Assembly (NCBI GenBank): GCA_964569555.1
Contig: CAZMTT010000040.1
Coordinates: 1-10,696, forward strand
Length of the DNA stretch: 10,696 nt
Origin: G020353235 sp964569555
Lineage (GTDB): Bacteria; Chloroflexota; Dehalococcoidia; Dehalococcoidales; JAUYDJ01
Direction: 5' to 3'
The notes under the pieces were generated by a model, which did not search any database, was not told the DNA's origin, and saw only the letters and a program-made list of their open reading frames with translations. The translations under genes and the position numbers were made by a program. Positions within the stretch are counted from its first letter, which is position 1; each line of letters starts with the position of its first letter. Of this stretch, positions 5,826-10,696 are shown piece by piece.

Positions 5826-6443
5826 GTGACTAGCGAAAATGTTGAGCTAACTGGCGTGGAGAAGCCAGATAAATCCTCCCAAATGCCAACCAGACCAATC
5901 CCTCAAATCCTGAAAGAAGTAGAGAACAATATTAAAGAAGCTGTTGAGGCAGCAAGAAGAGCTGAAGAAGCTGCCAAGTCAGCCAAACAGGCGGCGGCAA
6001 CGGCCGCAAAGTCATCTGAGGATGCGGCTAAGAGGTCTCAAGAGACACGTAAAGCCGGGGAAAAAGTTATCCAGAACGCCACCCAAGCCGCTGGCGAAGC
6101 GGCCGCCAAAGCCGAAGAGATGGCTAAGGAAGCTAACAAAGCCGTCCAGGATGCAGAAAGCAAAGCTCAGGATGCTGAAAAGGAAGCGAGAATAGCGGCT
6201 CAAGCGTATAAGAGGGCAATCGCCGCAGCTAGGGAAGCTGCTGAAACAGCGACTAAGACATCCGAGGAGGTAGCCATAAAGGCTAAGGAAGCTGTACAGG
6301 CAGCCACAACGGCAGCTGACCAGGCAACCAAGAGAGCCGAGGAAGCGGGTGCCGCAGGCAGAGAAGCTGTAGCATTGAAGGTTATGCTTCAAAAATCCGG
6401 TGTAGCCACCAAAACTGACTCTAGCCGAGAGAGCGGTTCTTGA
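5826..6443 (+). CDS. alanine-rich long-helix (coiled-coil-like) protein
   Basis: A 205-residue protein beginning at GTG 5826, fixed by a perfect AGGAGG (5812-5817) 8 bases upstream. After a short polar lead containing PTRPIPQILKEVENN, residues 35-185 are almost entirely Ala, Glu, Lys, Arg, Gln and Thr with no Pro and little Gly. The period is 7 to 11 (EAARRAEEAAKSAKQAA, AAKAEEMAKEANKAVQDAES). Such composition predicts one long amphipathic helix, as in coiled coils, LEA-like or apolipoprotein-like proteins. There is no signal peptide, span or catalytic motif. It stands alone with its own promoter. Binding to a surface, membrane or nucleoid are all possible; no function is assigned. BLAST hits to low-complexity proteins should not be trusted. 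Confidence 0.75.
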   Translation: MTSENVELTGVEKPDKSSQMPTRPIPQILKEVENNIKEAVEAARRAEEAAKSAKQAAATAAKSSEDAAKRSQETRKAGEKVIQNATQAAGEAAAKAEEMAKEANKAVQDAESKAQDAEKEARIAAQAYKRAIAAAREAAETATKTSEEVAIKAKEAVQAATTAADQATKRAEEAGAAGREAVALKVMLQKSGVATKTDSSRESGS

Positions 6444-6472
6444 GGTGCCGTCCCATATATATTTCTCTAAAA

Positions 6473-6481
6473 TGTTATAAT
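6473..6481 (+). promoter_or_regulatory. extended -10 promoter
   Basis: TGTTATAAT gives a perfect TATAAT (6476-6481) with a TG extension and no good -35, as in extended -10 promoters. Transcription from near 6488 would cover the tRNA-like relic, the large hairpin and the membrane protein gene at 6632. Confidence 0.5.
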
Positions 6482-6483
6482 TA

Positions 6484-6550
6484 CGGTGCTTGAAGGGCAG
6501 GGACAGCGGACTTAGAGTCCGTTAGCTATGGACGGTGTAGGTGATGGGCA
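6484..6550 (+). pseudogene. tRNA-Leu-like relic (anticodon TAG)
   Basis: The anticodon arm gcgga/tccgt (6506-6510, 6518-6522) with TAG at 6513-6515 and the preceding D-arm-like stretch match the intact tRNA-Leu at 5623-5708, including the 11-base identity cagcggactta. A variable-arm-like hairpin (gtccgt/atggac) follows. No T loop (TTCGA), acceptor stem or CCA can be found, so it cannot work as a normal tRNA. It is either a decayed tRNA-Leu or a tRNA-like element inside an mRNA leader. Confidence 0.45.
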
Positions 6551-6599
6551 TAATAAGGGCACTGGATACCGCCGGTTTTGGCGGTGAAAGGTGCCCATC
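6543..6599 (+). ncRNA. structured leader RNA before the membrane protein gene
   Basis: gatgggca (6543-6550) pairs perfectly with tgcccatc (6592-6599) and encloses a second stem accgcc/ggcggt (6568-6573, 6580-6585). The strand cggtgc (6484-6489) can instead pair with gcactg (6559-6564), which crosses the long stem and would make a pseudoknot or a switch. The structure ends 33 bases before ATG 6632. It does not match a riboswitch class I know. Confidence 0.4.
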
Positions 6600-6631
6600 T
6601 TAAGCTTTACTACTATTATGGGGGGTTAAAA

Positions 6632-7297
6632 ATGGATGAATATGAGCAGACTATAAAACTCAGAGAACTCTGGACCAGGTCTATAATGATATGGGGGCAG
6701 GTTTTAATACCGCTAGGAGCTTCAATTATTGCTTTCTTTGTCTATCAAACCGCCAAGGATGGGTTCTCCAGCAATGATTTTAGTATTTTGCTGATAGGAT
6801 GGTGTCTTCTTGCAATTTGCATGTTTTATTGGCGCTGGATTGTACACCATATAGATGAGCAGATAATTGAACTGTACCCTGTAATTTTAAAGTTGGAAAG
6901 TGAAAAGGGGTGGGAGATTAATATCAGACACTTCTACAACAATCTATCTGAAAAATCGAACAAAAGGTTAATCCATGAACTTGGATTGGAATCTCTGCCC
7001 AAAGTTTATGATGATTTTGTAGATGAGGTGAGCAAAAAAAGTAAAGTGAAAAAGGTAAGTGAAAAAGGTATTGACCAGTATGGTCTATTACTAGATTGCT
7101 GGCGCAGGTACGGCATTAAAGCGGTAAGTGATAGAGGGCACAAGCCCCAGGATATTGCTGCAGATATCATCTTAGCCTTTTTACTTTTTCTTATTCTTCT
7201 TCTGATAATCGGTGCATGGGCATGGATGCCCTCATTAATATTGTTCTTATCTTTATTGTATTGGAGGATTAAACGTTACTGGGGGAGACTTATATAG
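6632..7297 (+). CDS. four-span membrane protein of unknown function
   Basis: A 221-residue protein from ATG 6632, set by GGGGGG (6620-6625) 6 bases upstream; an earlier in-frame ATG at 6578 lies inside the leader hairpin and is rejected. Two membrane spans at about 18-40 and 50-72 (IMIWGQVLIPLGASIIAFF; ILLIGWCLLAICMFYW) precede a charged cytoplasmic middle (about 75-170). Two near-continuous spans at about 175-212 follow, ending in the basic YWRIKRYWGR. The DNA is visibly richer in A and T, and codons are more A/T-ended, than in treT, plsY or the transketolase genes, which suggests later acquisition. I do not recognise a family. Confidence 0.75.
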   Translation: MDEYEQTIKLRELWTRSIMIWGQVLIPLGASIIAFFVYQTAKDGFSSNDFSILLIGWCLLAICMFYWRWIVHHIDEQIIELYPVILKLESEKGWEINIRHFYNNLSEKSNKRLIHELGLESLPKVYDDFVDEVSKKSKVKKVSEKGIDQYGLLLDCWRRYGIKAVSDRGHKPQDIAADIILAFLLFLILLLIIGAWAWMPSLILFLSLLYWRIKRYWGRLI

Positions 7298-7342
7298 TTT
7301 TGTTTATACTGCGTAATAATCGAACCTTATTTAAAACAGCCC

Positions 7343-7369
7343 TTGACTATTTAAAAAATATGCTATAAT
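7343..7369 (+). promoter_or_regulatory. promoter of plsY
   Basis: A perfect TATAAT (7364-7369) with TG extension (TGC, 7361-7363) and TTGACT (7343-7348) at a short 15-base spacing. Transcription should start at about 7375-7377, only 6-8 bases before the plsY ATG. Confidence 0.7.
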
Positions 7370-7382
7370 AGCCAAAATAAAA

Positions 7383-7958
7383 ATGCCTTGGATAGTAATA
7401 CTACTGGGTTACTTTCTGGGCGCTATCCCCACCGCCTATATTGCCGGGCGTCTGCAGGGGAAGAACATCCTTCAGCTGGGTGACCGAAACGTGGGTGCGG
7501 CTAATGCCTTTCGCCATCTGGGGGCAAAGGCGGGAACTGCGGTATTCATTATTGATGCCGGCAAGGGGTTCCTGGCCATTCTCCTCGCCCAGACAGCCAA
7601 TCTACCCCTGATGACCTCCCTGTTTGCCGGTGCGGCGGCCGTTATCGGCCACAACTGGTCAATCTTTATCGGCTTCCGAGGGGGGCGGGGGGAGAGCACC
7701 ACCATTGGCGTCCTGCTCAATCTAATCACCCAACCGATGCTGATTGTCGCCGGACCGGCGCTGGCCAGCCTTCTTATCAAGCGGAATATGATTCTGACCA
7801 GCTGTGTGCTGTTTATGCCACTGCCACTGATAGGCTGGTGGCTGGGGGTACCCGGGGTGCTTATTGGCTACGGCATCGCCCTGCCCTGTCTGGTCGGTAT
7901 CACTGACTACGTCAAGGGAAGGCTACCGGTCCGCGTCTCGGGGGCAGGCAGCGCCTAG
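7383..7958 (+). CDS. plsY: PlsY-like glycerol-3-phosphate acyltransferase
   Basis: A 191-residue multi-span membrane enzyme. PlsY transfers a fatty acid from acyl-phosphate to glycerol-3-phosphate, the first step of phospholipid synthesis. The N terminus IVILLGYFLGAIPTAYIAGRL is typical. Motif 1 appears as GDRNVGAANAFR (33-44) and motif 2 as GHNWSIFIGFRGGRGESTTIG (89-109), where E104 replaces the usual hydrophobic residue after GGKG. The usual C-terminal RHxxNIxR (motif 3) is not visible; the tail reads GITDYVKGRLPVR. The protein is therefore a diverged PlsY or a paralogue. No ribosome site precedes ATG 7383 and the promoter lies so close that the mRNA is nearly leaderless. Its stop overlaps that of the convergent transketolase gene by 3 bases. 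Confidence 0.82.
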   Translation: MPWIVILLGYFLGAIPTAYIAGRLQGKNILQLGDRNVGAANAFRHLGAKAGTAVFIIDAGKGFLAILLAQTANLPLMTSLFAGAAAVIGHNWSIFIGFRGGRGESTTIGVLLNLITQPMLIVAGPALASLLIKRNMILTSCVLFMPLPLIGWWLGVPGVLIGYGIALPCLVGITDYVKGRLPVRVSGAGSA

Positions 7959-8896
7959 CCGCCCTTCTTTTTCAGCACGGTGCGGACTGCCTGCGCAATG
8001 TCTTTAGCGGTAAGCCCGTATCTCTCCAGAAGCTGGCCGGGCTTGCCCGATTTGGCATAGGTATCTTTGATGGCCACAAACTCCATAGGCACCGGACGGT
8101 GTCTGGCAACCACCCGTGCCACGGCGCTGCCCAATCCGCCATGCTCCAGGTGCTCTTCAGCAGTAACAATCGCCCCGGTCTCGGCCGCGGCTATAATAGC
8201 CGCCTCATCAACCGGCTTGAGGGTGGGCATGTTGAGCACCCGGCAGTCAATACCTTCTCTTTTAAGATTAGCCGCCGCCTCCAGGGCAGCGGTGACCATC
8301 ACCCCGATGGCGATGATAGTTGCCTGACCGCCCGGCCGCAGGGTTACCGCCTTGCCCAGCTGGAAGCGGTAGCTCCGCTCATAGACCAGGGGCAGTTTGG
8401 GGCGGGGCAAGCGGATGTAGAAAGGCCCGTAACTAGCCGCGGCGGCTCTCACCGCCTGGACGGTCTCAATGGCATCGGCGGGGACGATTACGGTAAAACC
8501 GGGAAAAGAGGTAATCAGCGCCAGGTCCTCTACTGACTGGTGCGAGGTGCCATCCTCACCCACGGTGATACCACCATGGGTGGTGACCAGCTTGACATTG
8601 AGTCTGGGCTGGGCGATTGACATGCGAATCTGGTCATAACAGCGCCCGGGGACAAAAACGGCGAAGGTGCTGGCAAAGGGAATTTTGCCGGCCGCCGCCA
8701 GACCGGCGGCAATACCAATCATGTTCTGCTCGGCAATGCCACAGTCAAAGGAGCGCTCCGGGAACTCAGCGGCAAAAAACTGGGTCATGGTTGAGCGACA
8801 CAAATCGGCATCCAGCATAACGATGTCTGGATTCTCCCTGCCCAGCTCAACCAGGGTCTTGCCATAGGCATCCCGCAGGGAAACTGCTTCTGCCAT
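7955..8896 (-). CDS. transketolase, C-terminal subunit
   Basis: A 313-residue protein holding the pyrimidine-binding and C-terminal domains of transketolase, which moves two-carbon units between sugar phosphates using thiamine diphosphate. The catalytic glutamate that activates the cofactor is E56 in CGIAEQNMIG (52-61). THGGITVGEDGTSHQ (106-120) supplies conserved active-site residues including H107 and H119. The C-terminal domain begins near residue 178 and contains the strand VTAEEHLEHGGLG. It starts 2 bases after the stop of the N-terminal subunit gene, with GAAGGAG inside that gene as ribosome site, so the two are co-translated. Split transketolases of this size pair are known in archaea and several bacteria. 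DXS is excluded by size and motifs. Confidence 0.92.
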   Translation of the reverse strand: MAEAVSLRDAYGKTLVELGRENPDIVMLDADLCRSTMTQFFAAEFPERSFDCGIAEQNMIGIAAGLAAAGKIPFASTFAVFVPGRCYDQIRMSIAQPRLNVKLVTTHGGITVGEDGTSHQSVEDLALITSFPGFTVIVPADAIETVQAVRAAAASYGPFYIRLPRPKLPLVYERSYRFQLGKAVTLRPGGQATIIAIGVMVTAALEAAANLKREGIDCRVLNMPTLKPVDEAAIIAAAETGAIVTAEEHLEHGGLGSAVARVVARHRPVPMEFVAIKDTYAKSGKPGQLLERYGLTAKDIAQAVRTVLKKKGG

Positions 8897-8898
8897 GG

Positions 8899-9786
8899 CT
8901 ATGCCAGCTCCTTCAAGGCTATCTCTACTTCCTCGGCACTGGGGGCTTTGCCGTGAAAATCGGCGTTGTTCTCCATAAAGCTGACCCCCTTGCCCTTGAT
9001 GGTATGGGCAATGATAACCGTCGGCTTTCCCTTTATCTTCCTGGCCCGGCTAAAGGCGCGGCCGAGCTGGGTGAAATCGTGGCCATCAACCTCAATGACC
9101 TGCCAGCCAAAAGAGCGCCACTTCTGGGCAAAGGGCTCTGAGTTCATTATCTCACAGCACCAGCCGTCCAGCTGCAGACGGTTGCGGTCAACGATAGCGG
9201 TCAGGTTATCCACCTTGAAGTGGGCCGCCGCCATCGCCGCTTCCCATATCTGCCCCTCGTTACACTCCCCGTCACCGAGCAGGACATAGACCCGGTATGA
9301 CTGCGCGTTAAGGCGCCCGGCCAGGGCGGCGCCAATGGCAAAAGAAAGCCCCTGCCCCAAGGCGCCGGCCGACATCTCCACGCCGGGGGTAAGGTTCCGG
9401 TCGGTGTGCCCCTGAAGCCGGCTGTCAAGCTGCCTCAGCGTGGCTAGCTCGGCTACCGGGAAATAGCCGCACTCAGCCAGCACCGTATAGAGCAGCGGTG
9501 CGGCATGCCCCTTGCTCAGGATAAATCTATCCCGGTCAGCCCACTGCGGGTCCTGGGGCTTATGCCTTAACACCTTGAAGTAAAGGCGGCTGACAATTTC
9601 CACCGCCGACAGCGAGCCGCCGGGGTGACCGCTGCCCGCCTTCCCGATCATGGTAACAATATGGCGCCTTATTCTCTTGGCTAAAGCTTCCATCTCTTTT
9701 AGCGACGCTGATGACGAAAAAACCTCGGCTTTGCGCTTAGCGGCCGAGGTCACTGAGGATGGATTCGTCCTTTCGGGTAACGCCAT
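8899..9786 (-). CDS. transketolase, N-terminal subunit
   Basis: A 295-residue protein carrying the diphosphate-binding domain. Motifs: GSGHPGGSLS (51-60), SKGHAAPLLY (91-100), QGHTD (125-129), and the thiamine-diphosphate signature starting GDGECNEGQIWEA (171-183) and ending at DRNRLQ (200-205), then HTIKGKGVSFMEN (261-273). The start at ATG 9786 has GAGGGG about 7 bases upstream, but the first 30 residues (Ser/Lys-rich) exceed the family core, which begins near LKEMEALAKRIRRHIV; M32 is a possible alternative start without a ribosome site. Together with the downstream gene it forms an intact enzyme that feeds pentose phosphates and erythrose-4-phosphate. It is divergent from the tryptophan-controlled trpB2 unit. 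Confidence 0.92.
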   Translation of the reverse strand: MALPERTNPSSVTSAAKRKAEVFSSSASLKEMEALAKRIRRHIVTMIGKAGSGHPGGSLSAVEIVSRLYFKVLRHKPQDPQWADRDRFILSKGHAAPLLYTVLAECGYFPVAELATLRQLDSRLQGHTDRNLTPGVEMSAGALGQGLSFAIGAALAGRLNAQSYRVYVLLGDGECNEGQIWEAAMAAAHFKVDNLTAIVDRNRLQLDGWCCEIMNSEPFAQKWRSFGWQVIEVDGHDFTQLGRAFSRARKIKGKPTVIIAHTIKGKGVSFMENNADFHGKAPSAEEVEIALKELA

Positions 9787-9812
9787 TAATACCCCTCTTA
9801 TCTCCCTGAGTA

Positions 9813-9842
9813 ATTATATAATAACTAAACACCCCCAGTCTA
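9813..9842 (-). promoter_or_regulatory. promoter of the transketolase pair
   Basis: On the minus strand TAGACT (9837-9842) and a perfect TATAAT (9813-9818) are 18 bases apart. Transcription would start near 9806, about 20 bases before ATG 9786. Confidence 0.6.
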
Positions 9843-9864
9843 CACTGGTTCCAGCCGTAAGTCC

Positions 9865-9893
9865 TTGACAAGCCGGCCAAATAATGTTAAATT
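9865..9893 (+). promoter_or_regulatory. promoter of the T-box/trpB2 unit
   Basis: An exact TTGACA (9865-9870) and TAAATT (9888-9893) are 17 bases apart. Transcription would start near 9900, just before stem I of the T-box. Its -35 lies 22 bases from the -35 of the opposite transketolase promoter. Confidence 0.7.
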
Positions 9894-9904
9894 GACCAGT
9901 AATT

Positions 9905-10165
9905 AAATATTGCAAAGGCTGCGAACAAGACTAGTAGGCTTCCAGCGAGGCGCAGAGAGTCGGGTAAGGTGTGAGCCGATGCTAACGCGGAAGCGGAATG
10001 GACTTGGGAGCCGCAAACCGAAAGTCTTAAGACAAGTAGGCTTTGTCGCCAGGGAAGCGTTACCACATCCCGGGGTATCGAGGTAGCTAATCTCCGTACC
10101 TTAGAGAGATAGTCGCCCGGCTTAAGATGGCTGGGGCTGACTAAAAAGGGTGGCACCGCGGAAGT
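9905..10165 (+). ncRNA. T-box riboswitch, tryptophan-specific
   Basis: A tRNA-sensing leader that lets transcription continue when uncharged tRNA binds. Stem I carries the AGTA motif (about 9933-9936), AGAGAG and GGTGTGAG terminal-loop motifs (about 9954-9975) and a specifier in GGAATGGACTTGG with codon TGG at 9999-10001. The diagnostic T-box sequence AAGGGTGGCACCGCGG spans 10146-10161. Its bulge TGGC (10151-10154) is complementary to a tRNA end GCCA, exactly the 3' end of the tRNA-Trp at 980-1056. AGGG (10147-10150) can pair with CCCT (10177-10180) to form the antiterminator against the hairpin that follows. Boundaries of stem I are approximate. The downstream gene trpB2 supports Trp specificity. 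Confidence 0.92.
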
Positions 10166-10200
10166 AAACCTTCTGCCCCTTTGGGCAGAAGGTTTATTGA
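10166..10200 (+). terminator. regulated terminator of the T-box
   Basis: aaaccttctgccc (10166-10178) pairs perfectly with gggcagaaggttt (10183-10195) over 13 bp with loop cttt. The T tract is weak (tttattgatt), so termination may be leaky. Formation excludes the antiterminator because CCCT at 10177-10180 is shared. Confidence 0.85.
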
Positions 10201-10215
10201 TTAAGGGGGGCAAAA

Positions 10216-10257
10216 ATGGTTATCATCTCACAGAGATGGCCCCGGTGGGGGCCATAA
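10216..10257 (+). CDS. putative Trp leader peptide
   Basis: A 13-codon ORF, MVIISQRWPRWGP, with Trp codons at positions 8 and 11 and a TAA stop. A strong purine ribosome site AAGGGGGG (10203-10210) lies 5 bases before the ATG. Codons 7-13 lie in an 8-bp hairpin, atggcccc (10236-10243) with ggggccat (10248-10255). The setting between a Trp T-box and trpB2 suggests that ribosome stalling at the Trp codons adds a second layer of control. The GGGGGG ribosome site could itself pair with CCCC (10240-10243), competing with the hairpin. Role is inferred; peptide synthesis is unproven. Confidence 0.5.
   Translation: MVIISQRWPRWGP
10236..10255 (+). promoter_or_regulatory. GC-rich hairpin within the leader peptide ORF
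   Basis: Perfect 8-bp stem with four-base loop ggtg, covering both Trp codons. It is not followed by a T run, so it is not a simple terminator. It lies about 40 bases before the trpB2 ribosome site and could act as a pause or translation switch. Confidence 0.5.
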
Positions 10258-10302
10258 TGTAAAACCAGTTTTTGAGTTAAAAAACAATAAGAAGGAGGAA
10301 AT

Positions 10303-10696
10303 ATGGAAAGAAGCAAGTTTATTCTTGATGAGAAAGACATGCCGACGGCCTGGTATAACATCCAAGCCGATCTTCCCGAGCCACTGCCACCACTGCGCCA
10401 TCCCCAGACCAAGGAGCCGACACGCCTGCCTCCGCCACTCTTCTGTGAAGCTCTCAACGAGCAGGAGTTCAGCAAGGAGCGCTGGATTGAAATCCCAGAA
10501 GAGGTGCAGGCCATCTACCGTACCTGGAGACCGACGACTTTGCACCGGGCACATCGGCTGGAGAAGTATCTGGATACGCCGGCCAAGATTTTCTACAAAT
10601 ACGAGGGCACCAGCCAGGCCGGCAGCCATAAGCCGAACACTGCCGTAGCTCAGGCTTACTACAATAAGAAAGAGGGGGCTAAGCGCCTGGCCACGG
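10303..10696 (+). CDS. trpB: tryptophan synthase beta chain, TrpB2 type (partial, cut by window end)
   Basis: The first 131 residues of a PLP enzyme that joins indole and serine to make tryptophan. ATG 10303 follows AAGGAGG (10292-10298). The N-terminal extension and the stretches EFSKERWIEIPEEV (55-68), YRTWRPTTLHRAHRLEK (72-88) and FYKYEGTSQAGSHKPNTA (97-114) match the longer TrpB2 class (about 450 residues), not classical TrpB1. K110 in GSHKPNTA is the PLP-binding lysine. YYNKKEGAKRL follows as usual for TrpB2. No trpA is seen before it, and TrpB2 often acts without a tight alpha partner. Control by a Trp T-box and a putative Trp leader peptide supports a role in tryptophan supply. The last two thirds are outside the window. 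Confidence 0.93.
   Translation, partial: MERSKFILDEKDMPTAWYNIQADLPEPLPPLRHPQTKEPTRLPPPLFCEALNEQEFSKERWIEIPEEVQAIYRTWRPTTLHRAHRLEKYLDTPAKIFYKYEGTSQAGSHKPNTAVAQAYYNKKEGAKRLAT

Noticed and set aside
6012..6392. Minus-strand 126-residue Cys/Leu/Ser-rich frame
   Set aside because: Mirror of the alanine-rich gene; its odd composition is what antisense of Ala/Glu/Lys codons gives.
6484..6560. Functional tRNA-Leu(TAG)
   Set aside because: No T loop, no acceptor pairing and no CCA; only the D-to-anticodon part is preserved.
6578..6631. Earlier in-frame start for the four-span membrane protein
   Set aside because: Lies inside the leader hairpin, has no ribosome site and adds an unlikely YYYY-containing segment; ATG 6632 has GGGGGG at proper spacing.
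8099..8536. Plus-strand 145-residue reading frame
   Set aside because: Antisense to the transketolase C-terminal subunit, whose motifs are clear; the frame has no ribosome site or recognisable domain.
7955..9786. 1-deoxyxylulose-5-phosphate synthase (DXS) instead of transketolase
   Set aside because: Both subunits are separate genes with transketolase-type motifs (GHPGGSLS, SKGH, GIAEQNM) and sizes of split transketolase.
9887..10213. Minus-strand 108-residue reading frame
   Set aside because: Antisense to the T-box, whose conserved sequence and terminator explain the region.
10228..10629. Minus-strand 133- and 106-residue reading frames
   Set aside because: Antisense to the TrpB2 start; the sense strand has a strong ribosome site and conserved motifs.

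Overview
The window reads as a bacterial chromosome segment of moderate GC, densely packed with genes on both strands and carrying five complete tRNA genes, one cut-off tRNA and one tRNA-like relic. A two-part transketolase, a TreT-type trehalose synthase, a TrpB2-type tryptophan synthase beta chain and several small bacterial PH-like, glycine-zipper and winged-helix proteins together suggest Chloroflexota (Dehalococcoidia-like). That placement is inference from gene content, not proven. Promoters look like ordinary sigma-70 sites: several carry an exact TTGACA with a 17-base spacer and a TAnAnT-like -10. I see no phage, transposon, CRISPR or rRNA.

Layout, left: a partial tRNA-Arg(CCT) and a SAM-dependent methyltransferase (80-874) precede a tRNA cluster, Trp(CCA)-Leu(GAG)-Gly(GCC), at 980-1224, closed by a perfect terminator. 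On the minus strand follow a 24-residue single-membrane-span ORF (1285-1359), a 14-bp perfect hairpin, and a winged-helix-like protein (1538-1867) whose promoter lies inside a 10+10 bp inverted repeat. tRNA-Cys(GCA) is at 2083-2158.

Middle: trehalose synthase TreT (minus, 2202-3467) is divergent from a small winged-helix protein (3706-3993) across an AT-rich spacer with promoters facing both ways. A minus-strand group of three uncharacterised small proteins (PH-like membrane protein, DUF2007-like protein, glycine-zipper membrane protein) is read from one promoter with a roughly 150-base leader. tRNA-Leu(TAA) follows, then an alanine-rich helical protein (5826-6443), a structured leader containing a tRNA-Leu-like relic, and an AT-rich four-span membrane protein (6632-7297).

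Right: PlsY-like acyltransferase (7383-7958), apparently leaderless, meets the transketolase C-terminal subunit tail to tail in a shared CTAG. The transketolase pair (minus, 7955-9786) diverges from a tryptophan-controlled unit on the plus strand. That unit is promoter, T-box riboswitch with a UGG specifier and a UGGC acceptor-binding bulge, terminator, then a 13-codon ORF with two Trp codons inside a GC-rich hairpin, and finally trpB2 running off the window edge.

The most interesting feature is this last unit. The T-box matches the tRNA-Trp encoded in the same window at both contact points (anticodon CCA; discriminator G). A second, ribosome-based tryptophan sensor (the leader peptide) appears to sit between the T-box and the structural gene. 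Transketolase makes erythrose-4-phosphate, a precursor of aromatic amino acids, so the divergent pairing is metabolically sensible, although no shared regulation is shown.
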